A stretch of 64,000 nucleotides of DNA. It comes from Mytilus trossulus (lineage: Eukaryota > Mollusca > Bivalvia > Mytilida > Mytilidae). The notes beneath the pieces are model-generated. The model saw only the letters and a program-made list of their open reading frames with translations. It did not search any database and had not been told where the DNA came from. The DNA is taken from positions 9,789,916-9,853,915 of the forward strand of contig NC_086375.1 in assembly GCF_036588685.1 (NCBI RefSeq), read 5' to 3'. Within the stretch, counting starts at the first letter, position 1; each line of letters begins with the position of its first letter. This document shows, piece after piece, positions 55,881 to 64,000 of this stretch. The translations under genes and the position numbers were made by a program.

Positions 55881-56455
55881 GACAAAATTTAGTCCTGGTA
55901 TCTATGATGAGTTTATTTCCACAAGGCTCTAAATTACACCAGACTGGTCACCGTCAGAGAAAGAAGCAGTTTTAATATAACAAAATCTTTAAATTATAAA
56001 TCTCTGTTAGCATTAGCTTTAAATTATGATTTATTTTCTGAAGACTAGTTTTCTGTATCTTTCATTAATACTGTCAGATTAACTATCTTTTTCTTGGAGT
56101 AATCTAATTTATTGTTCCAGAGACATATGTTTATGTATGTCTCCGATTGTACCCAGGTCAAGTTAACCCTTTCGCCACGGTCGTGACAAGAAAATAAAGT
56201 TAAAAAACATCATGACTGAATAAAATAAATCTTAACTATCATAAAATACAAATGACATGTATTTCCAACCCATCTATGATGGTCTCTAGAAGAACTTCGA
56301 AATACTTGAAGCATCACTTTTAAAAGGCAAATCAACCGTTTACCCTTTCATTGAAAAATTCAATGTGAAAAATTACTCATGCCGGTTACTTTAATAGGGT
56401 TTGCCGTGAGAATTGTTGAAAGTAGTTTAAGGCAGGCCTACTTTGAAATTGATTG

Positions 56456-56459
56456 ATAA

Positions 56460-56500
<41 letters not shown>

Positions 56501-56502
56501 CA
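56456..56502. repeat. (GATT)n microsatellite
   Basis: About eleven GATT units, with imperfect ones at the left edge. Confidence 0.95.
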
Positions 56503-56693
56503 AGAAAATTTGTATGAATGTAAAATTATTATGACCATTTTCGTTTAATATTCTAGTCTGTTTCCCAGTAACAGGCAACCAATATTTTATATTTCACGTC
56601 CGGAACATCATATCTGTACCTGAAAGAGTCGGTCATTTTCCACCATACATAAACTTCCGTTTAAAAAATTGTAGGCGAGGAAAAAGTTTTGCG

Positions 56694-56774
56694 ATGGCAT
56701 TCACATTTGCTGCATTTTGCTACATATTTGCATTGATCTTATCAGCTGTTCTTATATTTTTTGCAATATTTCAT
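56694..56774 (+). CDS. CNIH1: Cornichon family (CNIH1/2/3 type) exon 1; rest outside window
   Basis: ER cargo receptor for COPII export; some paralogues also modulate AMPA receptors. Exon 1 is 81 nt, 27 codons (MAFTFAAFCYIFALILSAVL then IFFAIFH), matching the very conserved first transmembrane segment of cornichons (MAFTFAAFCYM in vertebrates, AIFH in insects). The donor is TTTCAT|GTAAGT in phase 0, the same place as in vertebrate genes. Upstream GTTTTGCG then ATGG. No exon 2 (IIAFDELKTDYKNPID) is visible up to 64000, so intron 1 exceeds 7.2 kb. CNIH1 versus CNIH2/3 cannot be decided from one exon; CNIH4 is excluded by sequence. Confidence 0.9.
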
Positions 56775-57236
56775 GTAAGTTTAATCAGGTTTCATCGACA
56801 ATTGCTTTGTATACGATTGGAAAATTTACGTTCGCTCCTCATAAATAATTTATTTGCTGGGTGTGTAAATAAACCATGACAATGCCGGTTAACAAGGTAT
56901 ATGACATAAGGTTTTAATCTGCTATTACTTGGGCACCAAGTCATAATTTTCAAAAGCCTTACCAAACGACAATTCTACACCATTTCGTTCATGTCTTTTC
57001 AGAAGTTTCTTAAATGTCCTGGTGCTCATTTATCCTCAGTTTTAGAGCACCATCAACAAATGATGATACTGATGTTTACTTTAGTTGTCATTATATATGT
57101 ACATGTAGAATGGTATTAACATGATTAAGAGGTTTTTGGTCAAAGCAAATATTTTTTTTAAGCTGTCATTAGCCATGTTAGTGGTCATACATCATGTACA
57201 TCATTTCTGGAAACATGTCTTTCAACAAGAATTTTA

Positions 57237-57930
57237 GCGACAACAAGCGTCAACAAGCGACAAGAAGCGACAACAAGAATTATTTTAGAGACAACAAGCG
57301 ACAATAAGCTATTTAGCGACAAGAAAACATAGGATTAATTATTGCAATAAATATTAAAAGAATATGCAAAAGAAAACGATTTTAGTGACAAGAAAGTTAA
57401 TTTGGTAGAAAAAATGAAATATTATTTACATATTTATTTTATCATCTATTATGTATAACAGCCAGTATTACGTTTAATTATTGTATTGTGAGATCACTTT
57501 TCCTTACACTCCATATATATCTCCATTCGTTTATTTATACTTTGACTTTGATGAAAACAGATACATACATTATCTTATACATATACATTTTTAGTCTTCA
57601 TATTTAAAAATAAAAAAAAGAAGCTCAATCTATTTCTTCTACACAAATGTTTAATATCTTCATCTACCAATATACTAATATAAACTTCACAAACTTTTTC
57701 TTCCTCACAAATGTTTCATTTCTTCATCTATCTATATAATAAAACATTTTAATTAGACATCTGCTCTTAAATTTAAAAAAAAAAACCATTACATACAAAT
57801 TTCTTTATGTCTAATAAAAAAGAATGTTTTCTTGTCGCTAAATAGTCTTCTTGTCGCTTGTTGTCGCTAAAAATAATTCTTGTTGTCGCTTGTTGACGCT
57901 TGTTGTCGCTTCTTGACGCTTGTTGTCGCT
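57237..57930. mobile_element. TIR element whose ends are 10-11-bp GCGACAACAA tandem repeats
   Basis: Left arm 57237-57328 is a run of GCGACAACAA, GCGTCAACAA, GCGACAAGAA units, then TTTAGCGACAAGAAAA. Right arm 57826-57930 is the inverse run (TTGTTGTCGCTTGTTGACGC). The interior (about 490 bp) is AT-rich and non-coding with another GTGACAAGAAAG at 57384. In cornichon intron 1. Confidence 0.85.
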
Positions 57931-58455
57931 AATTAGTGAGACCCGATTTAAGATACAAATGTACATTGTAGTCTGACATTACTTAGCCCCAGCTTCACTG
58001 CTTGTCTGGCAAAACAACCATCATACATCAGAGTATTCTCTAGAACTATGAAAATTTGTTATTTACCAGATAAAAGGTGGGCCTGTATCCCTGCTCTATT
58101 TAAAGTTCCCAGCACTTTCATAATTGACATTCTTTAGGGTAGTTTAGAAATAATGTATGTTCCTTTAGTACATAGTCTTGATTCCTGTACAACTTAGGGA
58201 GGGTGACCATCTTATTTAGATTTTATATTCACAAATATTTTGTGCAGTATCAAATCAAACTTTTTCTCCTGTTTGCTCAATGCATGTTGGAAATGATGAT
58301 ACCTACATTTTCGTTGTATGGTGATGGAAGTCTCATGACAGATGATCTGATTCCAATAAAAACTGTATCTAGGAACTGCCGTATTAGAGATTAGAGATGA
58401 TGTTTTTCACTTTAATAGTGGAACTTCAACATTCTGAAAAACGCTACTGTCCTAT

Positions 58456-60880
58456 TTTTAGCTCACCTGGCCCGAAGGGTTTTCTCATCACTTGGCGTCC
58501 GGCCTCTGTCGTCGTAGTCCGTCGTCGTTAACTTTTACAAAAATCTTCTCCTCTGAAACTACTGGGCCAAATTAAACCAAACTTGGCCACAATCATGATT
58601 GGGGTATCTAGTTAAAACTAGAGGCTCTAAATAGCCTGTGTCGCTCACCTTGGTCTATGTTCATATTAAACAAAGGACACAAATGGATTCATGACAAAAT
58701 TGTATTTTGGTGATGGTGATGTGTTTGAAGTTCTTACTTTACTGAACGATTTTGCTTCTTACAATTATATCTATAATGAACTTTGCCCATTAGTAACAGA
58801 GAACTATATTTGGTAAAAATTTACATAAATTTACCAAATTAATGAAAATTGTTAAAAATTGACTATAAAGGGCAATAACTCCTTAAGGGGTCAATTGACC
58901 ATTTAGGTCATGTTGACTTATTTGTAGATCTTACTTTGCTGAACATTATTGCTGTTTACAGTTTCTCGCTATCTATAATAGTATTCAAGATAACCAAAAA
59001 TGGCAAAATTTCTTTAAAAATTACCAATTGGAGGGCAGCAACCCAACAACCAGTTGTCCAATTCATCTGAAAAAGGACAGATAGATATTGACTTGATTAA
59101 CAATTTAACTTCTTGTCAGATTTGCTCTAAATGCTTTGGTTTCATAGTTATAAACCCAAAACTGCATTTTACCCCTATGTTCTATTTTTAGCCGTGGCGG
59201 CCATCTTGGTTGAATGGCCAAGTCATCGGACACATTTTTCAACCTAGATACCCCAAAGATGATTGTGGCCTAGTAGTTTCAGTGGAGATTTTTGTAAAAG
59301 ATTACTTAGATTTACGAAAAATGGTTAAAAATTGACTATAAAGGGCAATAACTCCTAGAGGGGTCAACTGACATTTCGGTCATGTTGATTTATTTGTAAA
59401 TCTAACTTTGCTGAACATTATTGATGTTTACAGTTTATCTCTATCTATAATAATATTCAAGATAATAACCAAAAACAGCAAAATTTCCTCAAAATTACCA
59501 ATTCAGGGGCAGCAACCCAACAACCTATTGACCGATTCATCGGAAAATTTCAGGGCAGATAGATCTTGACCTGATAAACATTTTTATCCCATGTCAGATT
59601 TCCTCAAAATGCTTTGATTTTTGAGTTATAAGCCAAAAACTGCATTTTACCCCTATGTTCTATTTTTAGCCGTGGCGGCCATCTTGGTTGGTTGACCAGG
59701 TCACGCCACACATTTTTTAAACTAGATAACCCCAAAGATGATTGTGGCCAAGTTTGGATTAACTTGGCCCAGTAGTTTCAGAGAAGAAGATTTTTGTAAA
59801 AGATTACTTTAATTTACGAAAAATGGTTAAAAATTGACTATAAAGGGCTATAACTCCTAAACGGGTCAACTGACCATTTTGGTCATGTTGAATTATTTGT
59901 AGATTTTACTTTGCTGAACATTATTGGTGTTTACAGTTTATCTCTATCTATAATAATATTCAAGATAATAACCAAAAACAGCAAAATTTCCTCAAAATTA
60001 CCAATTCAGGGGCAGCAACCCAACAACCTATTGACCGATTCATCTGAAAATTTCAGGGCAGATAGATCTTGACCTGATAAACATTTTTATCCCGTCTGAT
60101 TTCCTCAAAATGCTTTGGTTTTTGAGTTATAAGCCAAAAACTGCATTTTACCCCTATGTTCTATTTTTAGCAGTGGCAGCCATCTTGGTTGGTTGACCAG
60201 GTCATGCCACACATTTTTTAAACTAGATACCCCAAAAATGATTGTGGCCAAGTTTGGATTAACTTGGCCCAGTAGTTTCAGAGAAGAAGATATTTGTAAA
60301 AGATTACTGTAGTTTACGAAAAATGGTTAAAAATTGACTATAAAGGGCAATAACTCCTAAACGGGTCAACTGACCATTTTGGTCATGTTGACTTATTTGT
60401 AGATCTTACTTTGCTGAACATTATTGCTGTTTACAGTTTATCTTTATCTATAATAATATTCAAGATAATAACCAAAAACAGCAAAATTTCCTCAAAATTA
60501 CCAATTCAGGGGCAGCAACCCAACAACCGATTTACCTATTCATCTGAAAATTTCAGGGCAGATAGATCTTGACCTGATAAACAATAATACCCCATGTCAG
60601 ATTTGCTCTAAATGCTTTGGTTTTTGAGTTATAAGCTAAAAACTGCATTTTACCCCTATGTTCTATTTTTAGCCGTGGCTGCCATCTTGGTTGGTTGACC
60701 GGGTCAGGCCACACATTTTTTAAACTAGATACCCCACTGATGATTGTGGCCAAGTTTGGTTTGATTTGGCCCAGTAGTTTCAGAGGAGAAGATTTTTGCA
60801 AAAGCTAACGCTGGACGCCGGACGCCGGACGCAAAGTGATGAGAAAACCTCACTTGGCCCTTTGGGCCAGGTGAGCTAAA
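58456..60880 (+). mobile_element. TIR element with four 500-bp internal tandem units
   Basis: Starts TTTTAGCTCACCTGGCCC and ends with its inverse (GGGCCAGGTGAGCTAAAA). Within 15-60 bases of each end is GACGCCGGACG-type sequence. Units start near TTTACGAAAAATGGTTAAAA at 59311, 59813 and 60313 (spacing 502 and 500), with a more diverged one around 58835. Each unit includes AAATTGACTATAAAGGGCAA, TTGCTGAACATTATTG, GGGGCAGCAACCCAACAACC and a segment with GCCGTGGCGGCCATCTTGGT. This kind is very common in bivalve genomes. A second repeat end (TAGAGGCTCTAAATAGCCTG) is at 58620. No protein. Confidence 0.85.
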
Positions 60881-60893
60881 AATGTGTGGCGTG

Positions 60894-62593
60894 TAATAGG
60901 TAGAATAACTGTGATAAAAACTCTTGTTTTACCTATTTTAAACCACCTTATTATTTCTTTGCCTAATCCTTCAAACAGTGTATTCCAAAAAATTAATGAC
61001 ATTTTTTATGCGTTTGTATGGAATTCTCCTATTCATAGAGTGAAGAAGGACATATTGATTAAAGAATATTTGGAGGGCGGATTGAAAATGATAGATCTTT
61101 ATAGTTTTTACCATGGCACTAAAATCATCATGGATAAGAAGGATTTTTCAGAGAGATAATAAGTGGCAAAGTATTTTGATGTCAGATATTGATAAAAATA
61201 AACTTTTTAATTGTGGTGTTCAGTATATCAAACAAGAAAGTTTATATATCAAAAACAGTTTTTGGAAAGATGTGTTCAGAGCATGGGAAATGATTACTGA
61301 TAAAGAAAGAAATATGGACTATGAATATTTTTTATCAAGTCCTATTTGGTTTAACAATAGGATCAGAATTGGTAATAAACCTGTTTTTTATCAACATTGG
61401 TTTAATCATGGTTTACAATATGTTAATGATGTAATAGATGAAAATGGATGTTTTATTTCATTAGAATTGTTACAGCAATGTTATGATGTCAATGTAAATT
61501 TTTTGAATTACATGAGTGTTATTTCTGCTATTAAAAAAGCTGCAAATAATTACAAAAAAGGTTCATATAAGTTATGTTGTCCATTTATTCCAGCTTCCTT
61601 AAAAGTTTTTTTTAAAAGTAGAAAAGGTACTAAAGATATGTACAAAATACTCATAAGTAATAAGGTGACTCCAACAGGACAACTGAAGTGGAGTGAAATA
61701 TTAGGTGAAGATCTCATTTGGAAACATATATTCAAACTACCTTTTACAGTCACTGTCAATACTAAACTACAGTGGCTTCAGTACAGAATCAACCATAGAA
61801 TTCTTGCCACAAATAAATTTTTATGTAAAATCAAACTTATTGATAACCCTCTATGTACTTTTTGTAAATTAGAAGATGAAACCATTGAACATATTCTGTG
61901 GAATTGTGAGATTATCCAAAATTTTTTACAAGATGTAGATTATTGGTTCTTATCTGGTGGGGTAAGCCTGCCATTGAATAAGTTGAATTTTATTTTTGGA
62001 GATGTAACAAAAGTTAGAAAAGATGACCCATATAATTTGATTTTTCTATATATGAAACAATATATATACAACAGTAGATGTTTTTCAAAAGATCTTTCAG
62101 TCAGTGCCATTAAAGAAAAGTTAAAATATATGTACAATTTAGAAAAAATAATGGCAGTCAAAAATAAGAGACAAAAACACTTTGATACCATGTGGAATGC
62201 ATTTAAAGTATTATTTTTATAATTCAATTTGTCATTTGTTTTTACAATCTATATTTATTGTCAAAACTAACATAAAATATTATTGTATCTAATAGCACAA
62301 TTTATTATGTACTGAAAATCTTACAGGATATTTTTTATATTTTTATTTTTTTTGATTTTTTTTACAATTCTCAAGTGCCACACAGTGGTACATGAACATT
62401 TAACTCTAATTATATTTTTCTTCTGTATTTTCTTACTTCTTTTTTTTCATATAAATAGAAAAAATGAATTTACAACAATGTTTATTGTCATAAATAAATA
62501 TATATTCAAATTTATTGCTAATATTACTGTATGTATGTTTGATGTGTTGTACTTGTTGTAAATCTTGAAAATAATAAAAATTAAAAAAAAAAA
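60894..62593 (+). pseudogene. 5'-truncated L1/Tx1-type LINE with 16-bp target duplication
   Basis: Starts within the C-terminal part of the RT ORF (frame 60884-61159: NHLIISLPNPSN, GGLKMIDL), shifts frame at about 61110-61125, and continues to the stop at 62222 (frame from 61113). The last third has the zinc-binding end of non-LTR RTs: KLQWLQYRINHRILATNKFL, then PLCTFCKLEDETIEHILWNC (Cx2C...Hx4C). After a 360-bp AT-rich 3' UTR comes AATAAAAATT and a short A-run. AAAAATGTGTGGCGTG occurs at 60878-60893 and 62590-62605, the target duplication. The insertion is between the plus-oriented array and the inverted one. A single visible frameshift suggests a young copy. Confidence 0.88.
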
Positions 62594-64000
62594 ATGTGTG
62601 GCGTGACCCGCCAAACCAACCAAGATGGCCGCCATGGCTAAAAATAGAACATAGGGGTAAAATGTATTTTTTGGCTTATAACTCAAAAACAAAAGCATTT
62701 AGAGCAAATCTGACATGGGGTATAATTGTTTATCAGGTCAAGATCTATCTGCCCTGAAATTTTCACATGAATCGGACAATCGTTGTTGGGTTGCTGCCCC
62801 TGAATTGGTAATTTTAGGGAAATTTTGCTGTTTTTGGTTATTATCTTGAATATAATTATAGATAGAGATAAACAGTAAACAGCAATAATGTTCAACAAAG
62901 TAAGATTTACAAATAAGTCAATATGATCAAAATGATTAGTTGACCCCTTTAGGAGTTATTGCCCTTTAAAGAAAATTTTTAACCATTTTTCATAAATTTT
63001 AGATATCTTTTACAAAAATCTTCTCCTCTGAAACTGCTGGACCAAATTAATCGAAACTTGGCCACAATCATTTCTAGGGTATCTAGTTTAAAAAATGTGT
63101 GGCGTCACCCGCCAAACCAACCAAGATGGCCACCATGGCTAAAAATAGAACATAGGGGTAAAATGCAGTTTTTGGCTTATAACTCAATAACCAAAGCATT
63201 TAGAGCAAATCTGACATGGGTAAAAATGTTTATCAGGTCAAGATCTATCTGCCCTGAAATTTTCAGATGAATTGGACAACCCGTTGTTGGGTTGCTGCCC
63301 CTGAATTGGTAATTTTAGGGAAATTTTGCTGTTTTTGGTTATTATCTTGAATATTATTATAGATAGAGATAAACAGTAAACAGCAATAATGTTTAGAAAA
63401 GTAAGATTTACAAATAAGTCAATATGATCAAAATGATTAGTTGACCCCTTTAGGAGTTATTGCCCTTTAAAATCAATTTTTAACCATTTTTTGTAAATTT
63501 TATATATCTTTTACAAAATTCTTCACCTCTGAAACTGCTGGGCCAAATTAATGGAAACTTGGCCACAATCATTATTGGGGTATCTAGTTTAAAAAATGTG
63601 TGGCGTGACCCGCCAAACTAACAAAGATGGCCACCATGGCTAAAAATAGAACATAGGGGTGAAATGCAGCTTTTGGCTTTTCACTCAAAAACCAAAGCGT
63701 TTATAGCAAATCTGACATGGGGGTAAAATTGTTTATCAGATCGAGATCTATCTGCCCTTAAATTTTCAGATGAATAAGAGAACCCGTTGTTGGGTTGCTG
63801 TCCCTGAATTGGTAATTTTAAGAAAATTTTGCTGTTTTTGGTTATTATCTTGAATATTATTATAGATAGAGATAAACTGTAAACAGCAATAATGTTCAGC
63901 AAAGTAAGATTTACAAATAAGTCAACATGACCAAAATGGTCAATTGACCCCCTAAGGAGTTATTGTTCTTTATAGTCAATTTTAAACAATTTTCATAAAA
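62594..64000 (-). repeat. 500-bp tandem units in inverse orientation, running off the right edge
   Basis: Units starting TGTGTGGCGTGACCCGCC at 62595, 63096 (GTCACCCGCC) and 63598, spacing 501, are reverse complements of the 58.8-60.8 kb units (AAGATGGCCGCCATGGCTAA, GGTTGCTGCCCCTGAATTGG, GTTGACCCCTTTAGGAGTTA). With the left array they form a giant imperfect inverted repeat interrupted by the LINE. Confidence 0.9.

Larger units (their letters stand above)
55190..55925 (+). repeat. Tandem hammerhead-bearing repeat (retrozyme-like), three copies
   Basis: Three units starting near 55193, 55566 and 55828 share TTCGAGNRTCA, GTAGACGAAACGCG and then TTTAGTCCTGGTATC, GATGAGTTTATTT, a GGGTATCA(C/T)CAGCC block and CCCAGTAGTCGGCA. 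The head of each unit has the layout of a type I hammerhead: core box CUGANGA, stem II GUC/GAC with a 7-nt loop, GAAA, then the palindrome ACGCGCGU and C17. Copy 1 keeps CUGAGGA and GAAA but has an altered stem III; copy 2 has two core changes; copy 3 has A9 to G but an intact stem III and GUC. The consensus is complete. Confidence 0.75.

Noticed and set aside
58203-58394. Possible cornichon exon 2
   Set aside because: The peptide does not contain the conserved IIAFDELKTDYKNPID block and lacks a fitting acceptor.
60553-60801. 82-codon ORF (and similar at 62683, 63058, 63681)
   Set aside because: Same repeat-derived peptide arising from each 500-bp unit; not conserved as protein.

Overview
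This window is nuclear DNA from an animal, most likely a marine bivalve close to Mytilus. It is AT-rich and has intron-rich genes with GT-AG introns and metazoan orthologues. About half of it is dispersed repeats of kinds I associate with mussel and oyster genomes: tRNA-derived SINEs, Penelope-like RT and GIY-YIG fragments, many short TIR elements, hammerhead-bearing tandem repeats, and the repeat that begins TTTTAGCTCACCTGGCCC. The organism call is inference from memory of those families.

Five host genes can be read. (1) SF3B2 (U2 snRNP SF3b subunit 2, minus strand): start codon at 19219, 13 coding exons down to 2842, 3' part beyond the left edge. (2) MRPL11 (mitochondrial ribosomal protein L11, plus): 23136-29039, 4 exons, complete. 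(3) RRP36 (rRNA processing, minus): 40204-33133, 9 exons, complete. (4) WDR92/DNAAF10 (WD-repeat dynein-assembly factor, plus): 41829-49528, 8 exons, complete. (5) A cornichon gene of the CNIH1/2/3 type (plus): only exon 1 (56694-56774), the rest beyond the right edge. Exon phases were checked through every junction and reading frames close exactly. SF3B2/MRPL11 and RRP36/WDR92 are head-to-head pairs; MRPL11 and RRP36 converge.

Layout: 1-2841, SF3B2 intron with a SINE and a Harbinger-like TIR element; 2842-19219, SF3B2; 19220-23135, intergenic, with a 78-95% palindromic 88-bp hairpin and retroelement debris; 23136-29039, MRPL11 with a 949-bp palindrome in intron 2; 29040-33132, repeats; 33133-40204, RRP36; 41829-49528, WDR92; 49529-56693, a Penelope-like endonuclease with a hammerhead-like fold, a 1.15-kb TIR element with 9-bp target duplication, two tandem arrays; 56694-64000, cornichon exon 1 followed by a TIR element built of 11-bp repeats, 500-bp repeat arrays in opposite orientations and a 5'-truncated L1-type LINE between them with a clear 16-bp target duplication.

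The most unusual signal lies in SF3B2, itself a spliceosome gene. At three separate exons (5, 6 and 10) the sequence across the exon 3' edge and its 5' splice site is tandemly repeated into the downstream intron: about 14 copies of 95-109 bp, 3 copies of 68-96 bp and about 20 copies of 22 bp. Dozens of GT donor sites thus follow the real ones. WDR92 has a related decayed copy of the start of exon 5 just upstream of it. Frame-critical microexons (8 nt in SF3B2, 16 nt in RRP36) are also present. The second notable signal is hammerhead ribozyme architecture in a Penelope-like 3' flank and in a tandem array.
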